Shown piece by piece: positions 16,528-26,865 of a DNA stretch of 64,000 nt. The DNA comes from a virus. The position numbers and the translations under genes are program-made. How positions within the stretch are numbered: position 1 is the stretch's first letter; each line of letters starts with the position of its first letter. The notes beneath the pieces are model-generated. The model saw nothing but the letters and a program-made list of their open reading frames with translations, was not told the DNA's origin and did not search any database. The stretch covers positions 1 through 64,000 of the IMG/VR virus record IMGVR_UViG_3300020195_000020. One strand, given 5' to 3'.

Positions 16528-18270
16528 ATGGGGCAGAAAGTCACCTTCACAATCGACGCCCAGCACGCTCCTGCGGTGGACGCGTTCCTGAAAGTCGCCC
16601 AGGCCGTGCAATTGACCGGCGGCCAGGGGCAAAAGGCCGGCCAGCAGATGCAGCAGGCCGGCGGTGCGGCCAGCGCCGCTTGGGAGAAGGGTCTCAACAT
16701 TATCTCCGGCTATCCGGCGGCTCTGGCCCGGATGGTGACCGGAGCGGCCGGCGTCTACGCCGTGATCGCCCAATTGCGGGCCGAGCTCGAACGGGTCGGC
16801 GAGCTGCAGAAGAAGGCCATGACCTCGATCGACACGGCCCAGGACCCTTATTACAAGGCCCGCCAGTCGGTCTCACCAGAGTATGCCAACAGCAAGCTGA
16901 GTCGCGTGCTCACCCGCGAGGGCATGCAAGCCTATGGCGACTCGGAGCCGGCGTCCTACCTGAACCTGCTGGCCAGCATGGAAAGTGCCCGGGGCGAATA
17001 CGGCCAGGTCGGCACGCACCGCGCGGCCAATGTCGTGGCCCAGGCGCGCGGCCGCATGAACATGGAGAACGAGTCGGCCACGGAGTTTGGCGGTGCCCTG
17101 CTGGACGCGATGAACGTCCAGAAGGCCCACGGCAAGAACTACACGCCCAAAGCTGTGGCCGGCAAGTTCATCAGCATGTACGGCGTGACGCGGTCGACCA
17201 ATATCCACGAGTTTGCCAAATACGACATGCGGACCATCAACACAATGGCCCGGTTCGGCTTCTCGATGGACCAGGCAATCGGCTTTCAGAGTGCGATCGC
17301 CGGCTCCAAGCCGGACCCGACCGGTCGAATCTCGGCCACTGGCATGGGCTTGCTGATGGGCGACATGGCCAAGGCGTACACCTATGCCCACCAGTACGGG
17401 ATGGGAATCAAAGGCCTGAACCCGGAAGACTACGAAAAGTCGGGCATGGGCATGTTCGACGTCGCCCGCGGGGACACCAAAACCGGTCGCGCGATGCAGG
17501 CCTATCTGTTCGGCGCGCGGGCCGGCAATAAGAAGGTCCGCGACCTGGCCATGGGCCTGCCGGACATGGGCCCGAGTTTCATGGGCCACGCGCGCGGCGA
17601 GAGTGGCTTCTTTGAGCTGGCTCGCGAGCTCTTGAACCCCAACGAGCAACTCTTCGGCCGAGCACAAGAGGCCTCCAGCCGCGTGGTTTCCGACGCCGAC
17701 GCCGAGAACTATTTCGACGAGATGATCAAGGGCACGCCGGGCGATCGGCACGAGGGTTACTACGCCAACCGGGCGGCCAGCCGCGGGGCATTGGCCGTCG
17801 GCAAGTGGGAGAACGTCGAGCAAGCGGCCCGCGGCAACGTCGTCGAGCTGCAGAGCGAGCTGGCCGACATCCTGGGCACGAGCGACATCGGCCAGAAGAT
17901 CGCCGGGACCCTGACCTCACTGCGGGCCAATGCTGCCGATCCGGCCATGCTCGGCAATCAGCAGCGCGAAGTGATCCAGGGGGGAATTGAATCGGTGCGG
18001 GCCGCCGCGGCCGACCGGGCCCGCATCAAGAAATACGGCGGCGAGCGAACCGCCTGGCTGCCGGACTACTTCAACCCGATCAGCGACAGTGAATCCAGCT
18101 CGCAAATGAACGAGCAGGAGCGGCTGCTTATCCAGACCCTAGAGCGGCTGATCGAGACACTGGCCAACCAGGAACTGACCGTCAAGGTCGAGGACCCGAC
18201 CGGCCGCCAGATGGGACGATCGACGTCGCGGCCGCGCGCCCTCGAGACGTTTAACGAGGACTCCGAATGA
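16528..18270 (+). CDS. Tape measure protein
   Basis: A 580-residue, largely helical protein just after the frameshifted chaperone. The N-terminus starts with a beta strand (KVTFTIDAQ) and Ala/Gln-rich helices; a hydrophobic stretch lies near residues 55-85. By the usual relation of about 1.5 angstrom of tail per residue the tail would be roughly 85-90 nm, short for a siphovirus. No lytic domain was recognised inside it. It overlaps the next gene by four bases. Confidence 0.8.
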   Translation: MGQKVTFTIDAQHAPAVDAFLKVAQAVQLTGGQGQKAGQQMQQAGGAASAAWEKGLNIISGYPAALARMVTGAAGVYAVIAQLRAELERVGELQKKAMTSIDTAQDPYYKARQSVSPEYANSKLSRVLTREGMQAYGDSEPASYLNLLASMESARGEYGQVGTHRAANVVAQARGRMNMENESATEFGGALLDAMNVQKAHGKNYTPKAVAGKFISMYGVTRSTNIHEFAKYDMRTINTMARFGFSMDQAIGFQSAIAGSKPDPTGRISATGMGLLMGDMAKAYTYAHQYGMGIKGLNPEDYEKSGMGMFDVARGDTKTGRAMQAYLFGARAGNKKVRDLAMGLPDMGPSFMGHARGESGFFELARELLNPNEQLFGRAQEASSRVVSDADAENYFDEMIKGTPGDRHEGYYANRAASRGALAVGKWENVEQAARGNVVELQSELADILGTSDIGQKIAGTLTSLRANAADPAMLGNQQREVIQGGIESVRAAAADRARIKKYGGERTAWLPDYFNPISDSESSSQMNEQERLLIQTLERLIETLANQELTVKVEDPTGRQMGRSTSRPRALETFNEDSE

Positions 18271-18701
18271 TCCAATTTGGCACCAGCGTGATTCCAGGCA
18301 CGCATCAGAGCCCAATCTTCACGGCGCCGGAGCTGCATGCCGTCCGCAATCATTTCGCGGGCGTTCGCTACGAGAGCGAGATCTTGCTGGGGACCGGCGG
18401 CCGGCCGGTGGTTATCCCCATCATGCTGCATAGCCAACTGCAGACGGCAATCGCGCTCGAGGGCTTGCTGAAAACGCTCAACACCATGGTCGGAATGCAC
18501 GAGCTGCTGGAGATTCTCGAGGGTCCTTATGGCGGCGTGCCCATGGAGTTCCCGAACTGCACCTTCGAGGGATTCACCAAGGACGGCAGCGACGACGCCG
18601 GCCCGCTGGCGGATATGGTCGGGCTACTGGACGGCGTCACGCCGAGCTGGTGGATCAAGGGCATGCTGATGTTCCGGCAGCTATCGACCGAGGAGCTCTA
18701 G
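18267..18701 (+). CDS. Minor tail protein
   Basis: A 144-residue protein coupled by ATGA to the tape measure gene. Position and size suggest a distal-tail (Dit-like) or gpM/L-like tail tip component; the FGTSVIPGTHQSP start and the strand-rich sequence are compatible. It is not recognised as a named family. Confidence 0.6.
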   Translation: MIQFGTSVIPGTHQSPIFTAPELHAVRNHFAGVRYESEILLGTGGRPVVIPIMLHSQLQTAIALEGLLKTLNTMVGMHELLEILEGPYGGVPMEFPNCTFEGFTKDGSDDAGPLADMVGLLDGVTPSWWIKGMLMFRQLSTEEL

Positions 18702-18702
18702 C

Positions 18703-20721
18703 ATGCCCGGGCTGTCGCGAGAGGGTGTGAAGGTCTCGGCCGTCGTCGGCGGCTATCGCTCGCGCGCTTTCAAGGTGCTAGACGTCGAAACCTCGTCCGG
18801 CGGTGACAAGCTGGACCACGCCGTGATCTTGTTCGATCTGGGCGATCCGGAGGTCAAACAATACGTCGCCAATATCGACCTGGCGAAGCTGATCTTCTCA
18901 GTGCCAGGCGCCAACCAGATCAACCTGCAAGGCATCGATATTTCGATCGTGGCCGAGATCAATGGCGAAGAGCAGGTTTGGCACTGGGGCAAGGCCACGA
19001 TGCAGGAGCTGGAGATCGGGCCGAACGAGTCGATCAAGCTGATCAGCCGGCTAGAGAATGCCCACTTCGGCCGGCCGACCGACTTCCGCCGGGTTTACAA
19101 CCGGGCGTCAGAGTCGCACGAGTACATCGACCACTACATCACGTTCAACCCCGACGTTAAAGGCGGGATCATCGGCAACCGCAATCCCAACCCAGGTTCG
19201 CGGCGGGATGGCATCTACCCGGTGTTTGTCGAGCCGGCCAGCATGAAGACGGCCAACGCCGCGGCCTATCACGGCGTCGACTGGCTCGACCCCAACGATC
19301 CGGCCAATGTTTTCGAGCGCGCGGAGCAAAACTGGAATCTGATCGAGGCGGTGCTCTACCTCTGCGGCGAGTGCAACCTCGGCCAGACCTATATCAAGAA
19401 CCCGACCGAAGACGAGCTCGGCTCTATTCTCGACTCGGACCGCACGATCCTGAAAAATCACATCATCCGGCCGGGCCTGCATCTGCCCGAGGCGCTGGAC
19501 CAGCTCCTGAACCCGTACGGCTATCACTGGCGGATCGACTACAAGAGCCTGACCGAGCGAAAGATCGTGGTTTTCCAGGCCGGCGTCGGCACCGAGCACC
19601 CGCTGCTATTGCAGGGCGTCGGCAGCTCGCTGATTCCCTCGCAATCCAACACGCTCAAGGTGAGCCTGGGCTATGACGCGTCGATGGCGATCAACCAGGT
19701 GCGCGCGACGGGTGGATTCACGGAGCTGGAGCATACCTGGGAGCTCAAGCCGGCCTGGTCCGCCAGCTTCGACGATTCCACGATCGACATGCTCAACACG
19801 GGCGCCCCCGACTGGGAAACCAGGCCCATCTACCACCGCATTTGGCGGGACTGGGTGCTGGACGAGGCCGGCGACTACGGCCGCGAGTGGGCCGGCATGC
19901 CCGCCAACGCCCCCAACCCACTGGTGAGTGCCGCTTTTATCACAGCGTTCGGCGCTGCCCATTCGATCGTCGTGCCCAAACGCCGCAAGTTCCTGCCCAT
20001 GCTGACCCGCGGCGACGACAACGTGCCGCTGGGCAAGGTCGGCGGCTGCGTCGTGGAATGGTTCAACCCCGACGAGGGCGAAGGCGGGTCGTGGGTGCCT
20101 CTCGACCCAAACCTGGAATTCTTCACCTGCCGGCTACTCGAGGACGAGTGCGGCATCCACTTCGCCGGCTCGGTCCCCCCGATCTTCCTGATGAACCTGG
20201 GCACGGCCGCGCGCGTGCGGATTACAGCGACGGTCCAGAGTGACTATCGGATCGCGGCGCTCGAGACGCGGAAGACGACCAGCGTCAACCCCGACGTCAA
20301 CGAGGCCACGCTGGACGTTTCGTCGCGGTTCCATGGCCGGCTGCTGCATCCGGAGAGCAAGTATTTCGGCGACGTCGCCGGCGGCACGCTGCGGGCGGAC
20401 ACCAGCGATGGCCGCGCGGCGCTCGAGGATTTTGTGGAGGCGGCCAGGCTGGCATTCGACCGGGCCCAATGCTCTGGCACGGCCGTGATAGCCGGCATCG
20501 ATTACCCGGAATACAAGGTCGGCGACCTGGTGCCAGAAGTTGTCGGCCGGGAGGTGCTGTTTGGGCTCAATCACTCGGCCAGCGAAGAGCGGCGATTCCC
20601 GCAAATCATGGGCATCGTGCGTGAGGTCCAGTCGCAGCGAACGATCATCACGTTGAACGAGTTCAAAGATACGACGGCCTGGGTGGCCAGTTTTCTCCGC
20701 AAGACCAAGCGACTCAAATGA
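18703..20721 (+). CDS. Tail hub / baseplate protein
   Basis: A 672-residue protein following the distal tail candidate. The first 110 residues form a beta-rich domain (FKVLDVETSSGGDKLDHAVILFDLG) typical of gp27/gpD-like hubs, and the middle contains the LPEALDQLLNPYGYHWRID pattern often seen in hub proteins. It would cap the tail tube and link the fibres. The stop overlaps the next gene start by four bases. Confidence 0.65.
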   Translation: MPGLSREGVKVSAVVGGYRSRAFKVLDVETSSGGDKLDHAVILFDLGDPEVKQYVANIDLAKLIFSVPGANQINLQGIDISIVAEINGEEQVWHWGKATMQELEIGPNESIKLISRLENAHFGRPTDFRRVYNRASESHEYIDHYITFNPDVKGGIIGNRNPNPGSRRDGIYPVFVEPASMKTANAAAYHGVDWLDPNDPANVFERAEQNWNLIEAVLYLCGECNLGQTYIKNPTEDELGSILDSDRTILKNHIIRPGLHLPEALDQLLNPYGYHWRIDYKSLTERKIVVFQAGVGTEHPLLLQGVGSSLIPSQSNTLKVSLGYDASMAINQVRATGGFTELEHTWELKPAWSASFDDSTIDMLNTGAPDWETRPIYHRIWRDWVLDEAGDYGREWAGMPANAPNPLVSAAFITAFGAAHSIVVPKRRKFLPMLTRGDDNVPLGKVGGCVVEWFNPDEGEGGSWVPLDPNLEFFTCRLLEDECGIHFAGSVPPIFLMNLGTAARVRITATVQSDYRIAALETRKTTSVNPDVNEATLDVSSRFHGRLLHPESKYFGDVAGGTLRADTSDGRAALEDFVEAARLAFDRAQCSGTAVIAGIDYPEYKVGDLVPEVVGREVLFGLNHSASEERRFPQIMGIVREVQSQRTIITLNEFKDTTAWVASFLRKTKRLK

Positions 20722-23700
20722 CGATCGAACGGAATCCAGACCGTCCTGGTTCGAACAGCGCCCCGCTCGTGATGCGCTTTCGCCTGCAGGAAACCTTGCA
20801 ACCTGGTGCGGCCGCCACGGCCAAGATCCTCAAATACAGTCAAGCGGCCACCGACCTGGTGGAGCTCGCCAGCGCCAACGTCGGCCTGAGCGTGCATGCG
20901 ACGTTCTTTCGGGCGTTCGGGGCCGAGGGTGAGGACGGCTGGGCCATGTGGCATGGCGACAGCCAGCGGTGGGAAGTGGTCTCGATGGAGGGATCGCTAC
21001 TGCGCCACGGCACCGCGGCTGAGACGATCGCGGAGAACGCTACCGGCGACGTCGCCTTGTATTGGAACGACGGCGGCAGCGAGGCCAGCCTTGGCATCAC
21101 GGTCCCAGCTCGCAATATCGGGTCCGAGGTCGAAAACGGCACGAAGGTGCAAATCTGGTACGAGCCGCACGGCGAAAAGTGGTACGTGGCCAGCGGCTCC
21201 GGCTCTGGCGGGGCGATCGTGAGCGTCGAGAGCTCCAGTTTTGGCGAGACGACTTGCCTGCTGCCCGGCAAGGTGCAGTCGATCGAGGGCACGTTCACGG
21301 CCGCGTGCTCCAGCCCGTTTACTCCGGGCGAGGACTGTTGGCTGCTGGTGCTCAATTCCGATGGCGGCTCGATGGGTTTTCCCAAGAAGCCGTTGAACGT
21401 CGGCGAGCTCTATCAGGGCACCCTGGTGACAACGCTCTCGGGCGTGTCGGTCTACGCGATTCGCGACGGCGGCACGAGCGCCGCGAAGGCCTGGCACGCG
21501 CTGGCCGTGGACGCCGTAGATGCCGGCGATTCTGGCACGTTCTCGCGGGTCGATGCGTCGGAAGTCGTCGCCGAAAACTGGACCAACGACTCGGATATGG
21601 CGCCTTACGACAAGGTCGTCATCATCCAGGACCCGATCGATGGGCAGTATTACGCGTTCATGGGCGGTTCGTCAGCGACGGTCGACGTCAGCACCGGCGT
21701 CGACATCATCATCCCCGGAGACACCGGCGACCTGGAGCTTTCGACCACCGTCGTCGTCGAAGTCACGAACCCCACCGATCTGTCGATCTTCGCGAACAAT
21801 AGTGCGATCTCGTTCATGCTCGATGGCGAACGCGTTGTCGTTCCGCAGGGCACGCATATTTTCCACCTGGTCTGCCCAACGCCAGGCGTCGACGCCGGCG
21901 AGACAATTTCGGTAACGCTTCCCGATGGCCGCCCTGTCGACGCGGTGAACTGGACGGGTTACAAGATCGTCACAGAGCAAAAGATCTTTGTTGGTTTGGA
22001 TCGGTCGGACGGGATTTGGTACATCTGGCCGAGCACCGACCCGCGGGTCTGGAATCATTTCCTGACGGAGCTGCAAAACCCCCTGCTCTCCAGCGACGCA
22101 AACGCGAACGTCAAGCCTTCGATTCCGTCCTGGAAATACACCGAGGTGGGCGAGATACCCATCGCACCCTACGACGTGCTGAACCCGCTCGGCCTCTATG
22201 GCAATGCCGGCGACAAGTGCATCGTGGCCGAGCTGCCTGGCATCGCCGACGGAGCGCCGACGGAAACCCGCTGTCGCGTGACCGCGGTTTTCAACCAGCA
22301 CCGGATTTACCACTCTACGGCGAGCGACGCGATTGCCGCTGGCGAAGACGGAGCGGTCTTACTCTCAACCGGCGAAGAGGTGGTCGCGACCAATTGGTCC
22401 GATGACAGCGACATAAAGGCCGAGGCCAAGATCCTGGTTTATCAGGACCCGGCGAACGGAAAGTATTATGCCCAGAATCCCAGCGGCAAGCCGGTTCAGA
22501 TTAAGCGATTCGAGCTCCTTGAGGCGCTTCCGCTCGGCGGAGTTTCCGTGGCCAACTTTGTGGTCTACGAAGCGGGGGAATGGGTAACAACTGTTGAAGG
22601 TGGCATCGTGGCCGACTTCACCGGCAACAGCTTTCGCGGAAGCGTGGGCGATCGCGGCTGGTGCATCGCGATGCCGGACGACAATGACCAGTACGAGATT
22701 CTCTGGCTTCGGGGTGAATTCATAATAACGGAGTGTATTGCCGGCGGGCCAATTCGAGTGCGGGAAGTTGGTGAAATTGCGGCCATGGGGGACTCGCTGT
22801 TTGCGATAAACATCGGTGCCGATCCGATCGAGGTCGGCAACACAGCTCTCCTAATCGTCGACACATACACCAACGACCAGCTAGTTTTTCGCACCGGCAC
22901 GCCTTTGCTCATTCGCATGCAGGGCAGCGACTTCGCTCAGGGCCCGATAAATTCTTATTGCATTGGGGCCATCCAGGGTGTTGAGGCGGCGTCCTATAGC
23001 GGATCGGTCGCCGTTAGCGTCCAACCACCAAACGCGACTTTCACTGGGCTGACGCTGCCTAACCACGTCGGCAATCTCGAGGAAACTCCGGATACGAGCT
23101 ACGACATTGGTAGCGCCCAGCAGTTGCAGATTGTCCACGTCGTGTATGCCGGTGAGACGCCACCCACGCTAGGCGATATGTGGGGCCCCAAGCCAGGCGA
23201 CACCCGGCTCTACAAGGGGCACCCCGGCTACGTTGCCATCGGAGCGGATTCTGAGCTGTACTACGGTGTCAATGGCGCGGCCCACACCGCTACCTTTGAG
23301 AAACAGCCGGTCCAGCTCCTACTCGTCAAGCTGACGAGCCAGGCACTCAACAACGACGCGACTCAGGACTATACGATTCAGTGTGGTAGCCAGGGCGCCG
23401 AAGCCGACGGCGGCTGGCCCGATGTCCCGCCAGCTTATAACCGCAGCGGAAGAGTGCTTGCATCGGATGAAATGTGCGTCGCAATTCGGCTTCCGAGCGG
23501 CTGGGAATTGGTGCCGCTACTGGCCGGGTCCACTGCCCTGCGTGAGTATTGGGGCTTTCTGACAGCCAACATGCTGCGCAGCGATTCCACGGGCGCGGTC
23601 GACGGAGTTCTCGCTCTCGACGGTGGCAGCGACCCCGGCATCACGACCGTTACAAACCTGCTCGACCTGGCCGGCTTGGACAATGACCGCTGCCTGATCG

Positions 23701-23771
23701 GTGAGGATAAATCCAACCCCGAGGAGACGGTCTACTTCTTCAAGAACATCATGCACCACGACTGCGATTGA
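20718..23771 (+). CDS. Large tail fibre/tip protein with internal repeats
   Basis: A 1017-residue beta-rich protein. Two modules of about 50 residues are clearly related: one near residues 270-315 (NWTNDSDMAPYDKVVIIQDP) and one near 545-595 (NWSDDSDIKAEAKILVYQDP), each followed by GQYYA or GKYYA; a weaker third copy may lie near residues 65-120. Such repeats are typical of fibres built from stacked modules. Likely role is host contact or fibre network attachment to the hub encoded just upstream. Function is inferred. Confidence 0.7.
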   Translation: MTIERNPDRPGSNSAPLVMRFRLQETLQPGAAATAKILKYSQAATDLVELASANVGLSVHATFFRAFGAEGEDGWAMWHGDSQRWEVVSMEGSLLRHGTAAETIAENATGDVALYWNDGGSEASLGITVPARNIGSEVENGTKVQIWYEPHGEKWYVASGSGSGGAIVSVESSSFGETTCLLPGKVQSIEGTFTAACSSPFTPGEDCWLLVLNSDGGSMGFPKKPLNVGELYQGTLVTTLSGVSVYAIRDGGTSAAKAWHALAVDAVDAGDSGTFSRVDASEVVAENWTNDSDMAPYDKVVIIQDPIDGQYYAFMGGSSATVDVSTGVDIIIPGDTGDLELSTTVVVEVTNPTDLSIFANNSAISFMLDGERVVVPQGTHIFHLVCPTPGVDAGETISVTLPDGRPVDAVNWTGYKIVTEQKIFVGLDRSDGIWYIWPSTDPRVWNHFLTELQNPLLSSDANANVKPSIPSWKYTEVGEIPIAPYDVLNPLGLYGNAGDKCIVAELPGIADGAPTETRCRVTAVFNQHRIYHSTASDAIAAGEDGAVLLSTGEEVVATNWSDDSDIKAEAKILVYQDPANGKYYAQNPSGKPVQIKRFELLEALPLGGVSVANFVVYEAGEWVTTVEGGIVADFTGNSFRGSVGDRGWCIAMPDDNDQYEILWLRGEFIITECIAGGPIRVREVGEIAAMGDSLFAINIGADPIEVGNTALLIVDTYTNDQLVFRTGTPLLIRMQGSDFAQGPINSYCIGAIQGVEAASYSGSVAVSVQPPNATFTGLTLPNHVGNLEETPDTSYDIGSAQQLQIVHVVYAGETPPTLGDMWGPKPGDTRLYKGHPGYVAIGADSELYYGVNGAAHTATFEKQPVQLLLVKLTSQALNNDATQDYTIQCGSQGAEADGGWPDVPPAYNRSGRVLASDEMCVAIRLPSGWELVPLLAGSTALREYWGFLTANMLRSDSTGAVDGVLALDGGSDPGITTVTNLLDLAGLDNDRCLIGEDKSNPEETVYFFKNIMHHDCD

Positions 23772-23772
23772 G

Positions 23773-26223
23773 ATGGTCGATAAGCTCTACACACAGCATG
23801 ACCGCCTGGTCACGCCCAATGACCGCCTCACAGCCAGCTCAGTCTGTTGCTGCCCGAGTTGCATCATCTGCGAGGATTCCTTCGAGCGATCGAACAACAG
23901 CAACATCAACACCGGCGCGCCCATGATCTGGGCGGGCGGCACGAGCGACTTCACGATCAACGGCAATCGGCTGCGGACTGTCGTTAGTGGCGCGGCAGTT
24001 ACTGGCTGCTCGGGCGATCGCGTCACCGTCTCGATCAAGCGAACGAACTCTGGCGGCACCTACACCACGAGCCAGGCGAGTGTCAAACTCGGCTCGGTCA
24101 TTGCGACCATCACGTTCCCGTCCAGTGCCGGCGAGCCCGGACGGATTGCCATCACGGGCGGCGGCGTCAACGTAGGAACCGTCAACTACGTTGATGTCCC
24201 TGAGATTGTCAATGAGGCCCAGATCACACTCTGCGTGCGGCAGATTCGCCCCTACAACGACACCGAGATCGGCTTGCTGGGCGTTCACCTATACTCAGCC
24301 CATGGCAATAAGACCGTCTCGGGGTACATCGGCTCGACGGCGTTCGATCCCGACGCGGGCACCTATGGCACGTCTGGCCTCGGAACTGGCACGATCGACA
24401 CCACGCATAGCCAGATATTCTTCATCGACTTCAAGGTGCAGCACCTACGAGGCGCCGAAGGGGACGACTACGAGGCGTGCCCGCAGTGCCGCCCCCGGCC
24501 TTGCTACGCCAGCTCGGACGGCGGCTTCGACCCGCTGGGGACCACGAGCGAGGGCAAGTGGACAGTCCTCAGTGGAACCTGGCCAGGCGGTCCCATCTCC
24601 ACCGTCGCCTACTCAACGGTCCAGAGCGATGCCCTGAAGTTCGACGGCTACGCCAGGGGCGGGTTCATCGAGTGCACCGTTGCTCACTACTCGACCGACA
24701 CGAATACCCGCATCTATATGACGCGAGCTGGCGCCGGAAGCGCGCTATCCGCTGCCGACTACGTTGAGCTGGTTCCTCCGCGTGGGCACCAGCAGGGCTG
24801 CGTGCGGTTGATGCGGCAAGCCAGCGTACTCGCGGCCGTGCCGTGGGAAGATGTGGACTTCCCATCGGATATTTATTGCATCTACGGCGCCGGGGTTTGG
24901 TATGTCGCGGTATCGGGAGCCCCTGGCATTCTGATCGGTCCACTTAGTCTCCAGCCATTTGAGCCGGCCATCGGCGTCGGCGCGGCGCCTGTGTCTGGGG
25001 GCGGCATTGAGATTTACGGCGCTACGATCGGCCACACAGCCGAGGATGGCTATTCCTACTGCACGAGGCACACGGCGGCTTGCGCCGTCTATGACACGTC
25101 TGGGCTCCTTTGGACGGACGCCGCCGCCACGCTGCCCAACTGCCAATGGAACGTACTCAGCGGGAGCTGGTCTTGGGTCGACACAGACTCGACCGGCTAC
25201 GTGGCACCGACCACAACCAGCGCCAACGCCTATATCCAGCGGCAGCAGCCTTACCCCACACTCGCTGCTGGCGGTTGCTTTGAGGCTACGATCGGCTTCA
25301 GAAATGTGAGTGACATTGAGGACCTGTTTGGTGCGGGCCTCAAGTGGGGATGGGACGGTGGGAATAGCCGCGTCGTGGTCAGGTTCCAGGACCCTGACAC
25401 CTACCTCCCGCTCGCGCCGCGAGGTATGGAGTTGACGTGCGCCGGCAACAAGAGCGTGTATACAGCCGAGCTATGGCTAGGCGGCGCGAAGGTTGACGAG
25501 GTGGGACCCTTCAGCTTGTGCTGGGGCCTGGACTTCAGGATGAAAATCTGCCTGGGTCAGGGCGTGGTTCGGGTCTCGGATGCACAGAACGGAATCACGC
25601 TGTTCCGTCACGCCACGGATGACTTCGGCAGCGACCCATACTGGGGTGTTGGCGTGGAGGATATGCCAGCCGGCGTCAAGTTCCGCGTTGCTGTAATGTC
25701 CTTGAATCACACGCGCGATCAGCAGTTCGACTACCTTCCGTCAACGATGCCCAGCAACTGCGAGATGGCGTTCACCCCGTACATCATCGCAGGCAGTGTC
25801 TGCGCTGGCAGTGACAACCTGCCAACCATGCTGAAGATCGTCACTACAGGGATCACGTCCTTTGACCCCATGTCGTGTAGCTGCGACGACGCCAATGGTA
25901 TCTTCTTCCTGCTGCCGGACTACATCGCCACATACGCCGGCAGCGGTCAAGCCCGCTACAGCTTTCCGTTACCGCCCAATGACCCAGCGACTTGCACGCG
26001 AACGGAAGTGCAGCTCGTAGCCGTGATCGGCACGAACTTTGTCTACGCCGGCTTCGAGGGCGTGCTGGTGCCTGGGTTCGCTCAGGAGTGGCAGTACAAC
26101 GACTTCTCGACGCCACCCTACTCGTGCCTGGAGGACCTCGTTGACCTCAGCCTCCCTCCCATCAATTCAAGCGTTAGCTGTGACACCTCGTCCAGCACCC
26201 TCAAGGTAACGACGATCCGATGA
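23773..26223 (+). CDS. Modular Cys-containing tail fibre protein
   Basis: An 816-residue protein. After an N-terminal cysteine cluster (SSVCCCPSCIIC) there are three related beta-sandwich (LamG/concanavalin-like) modules, at about residues 35-235, 255-435 and 450-650, with recurring WTVLSGTW or WNVLSGSW motifs and CPxC or CTRHTAAC linkers between them. The final 165 residues hold more cysteines. The start at 23773 is 2 bases after the previous stop. Probable receptor-binding fibre; the cysteines may bind metal or form disulphides. Confidence 0.7.
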   Translation: MVDKLYTQHDRLVTPNDRLTASSVCCCPSCIICEDSFERSNNSNINTGAPMIWAGGTSDFTINGNRLRTVVSGAAVTGCSGDRVTVSIKRTNSGGTYTTSQASVKLGSVIATITFPSSAGEPGRIAITGGGVNVGTVNYVDVPEIVNEAQITLCVRQIRPYNDTEIGLLGVHLYSAHGNKTVSGYIGSTAFDPDAGTYGTSGLGTGTIDTTHSQIFFIDFKVQHLRGAEGDDYEACPQCRPRPCYASSDGGFDPLGTTSEGKWTVLSGTWPGGPISTVAYSTVQSDALKFDGYARGGFIECTVAHYSTDTNTRIYMTRAGAGSALSAADYVELVPPRGHQQGCVRLMRQASVLAAVPWEDVDFPSDIYCIYGAGVWYVAVSGAPGILIGPLSLQPFEPAIGVGAAPVSGGGIEIYGATIGHTAEDGYSYCTRHTAACAVYDTSGLLWTDAAATLPNCQWNVLSGSWSWVDTDSTGYVAPTTTSANAYIQRQQPYPTLAAGGCFEATIGFRNVSDIEDLFGAGLKWGWDGGNSRVVVRFQDPDTYLPLAPRGMELTCAGNKSVYTAELWLGGAKVDEVGPFSLCWGLDFRMKICLGQGVVRVSDAQNGITLFRHATDDFGSDPYWGVGVEDMPAGVKFRVAVMSLNHTRDQQFDYLPSTMPSNCEMAFTPYIIAGSVCAGSDNLPTMLKIVTTGITSFDPMSCSCDDANGIFFLLPDYIATYAGSGQARYSFPLPPNDPATCTRTEVQLVAVIGTNFVYAGFEGVLVPGFAQEWQYNDFSTPPYSCLEDLVDLSLPPINSSVSCDTSSSTLKVTTIR

Positions 26224-26636
26224 AGCGTTGCATCCCAGTAGTTGTCAACAAGCAACTCACCTGCCTCGGGTGCGGTATCCCGTTCTCGGGTCCGTTCGCC
26301 ATCTCCGAGGCCGAGATGATTGCGATCGGCAGCGACCTCAACAAGATTCACCGGCCGTGCGGTCACGTAGCTATATTGCGAGTTGCGCAGAGCGCCAACC
26401 TACACGCGGCGAATCAAGGGATCACGCAGTCGGCGCCACCGCAACCGAGAGTGGACTACGCCGGGTGCGTTCATCGCGGTGAGCCGTCGCGGCTAGAGGA
26501 ATGCCCGACCTGTAGCGGCAGGGTGCAGGTCAAGGTGTTTAAGTGCGCCGTCCACGGCGAGTGCCAGCTCGAAGCCAAGATCGGCGGCATCAACGTCTGC
26601 GGCAGTAGCTGCGAGCAGTTCAGTCCGCCGACCTAA
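26220..26636 (+). CDS. Zinc-ribbon-like Cys-rich protein
   Basis: A 138-residue protein coupled by ATGA to the fibre gene. An N-terminal CLGCG motif and a C-terminal cluster (CVHRGEP, CPTCSGRV, KCAVHGECQL, VCGSSCEQF) give at least ten Cys plus His residues in CxxC spacing, suggesting two small zinc-binding or disulphide domains. The C-terminal arrangement looks like a module found at the ends of phage fibre-associated proteins. It ends in a 17-base overlap with the convergent gene at 26620. Confidence 0.65.
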   Translation: MKRCIPVVVNKQLTCLGCGIPFSGPFAISEAEMIAIGSDLNKIHRPCGHVAILRVAQSANLHAANQGITQSAPPQPRVDYAGCVHRGEPSRLEECPTCSGRVQVKVFKCAVHGECQLEAKIGGINVCGSSCEQFSPPT

Positions 26637-26865
26637 ACTCGCAGCCGCAGACCTGACAGCGGTTCAGGTAGGTCGACGGGGCGACGCGGATCGAGGATGC
26701 CTCGCAGTATGGGCACGGCTTGCGAGAGAATTCCGGAACCGACGCGATGACGGGAGCGGACTTGGCCGCTGGCTCATCGCCCGGCAAACGAACGAACAGC
26801 ATCGCCGCCATCACGATTGCCGCGAAGGCTCCAACGATCCAGATTAGGGCCGCGCCAGGGTTCAT
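26620..26865 (-). CDS. Membrane-anchored zinc-ribbon protein
   Basis: An 81-residue protein: a single N-terminal membrane helix (about residues 5-25, ALIWIVGAFAAIVMAAMLFV), a short linker and a zinc ribbon (CPYC then CQVCGC). The start at 26865 overlaps the stop of the prepilin-like gene (ATGA), so the two are translationally coupled and probably act together at the membrane. No family name can be given. Confidence 0.65.
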   Translation of the reverse strand: MNPGAALIWIVGAFAAIVMAAMLFVRLPGDEPAAKSAPVIASVPEFSRKPCPYCEASSIRVAPSTYLNRCQVCGCEFRSAD

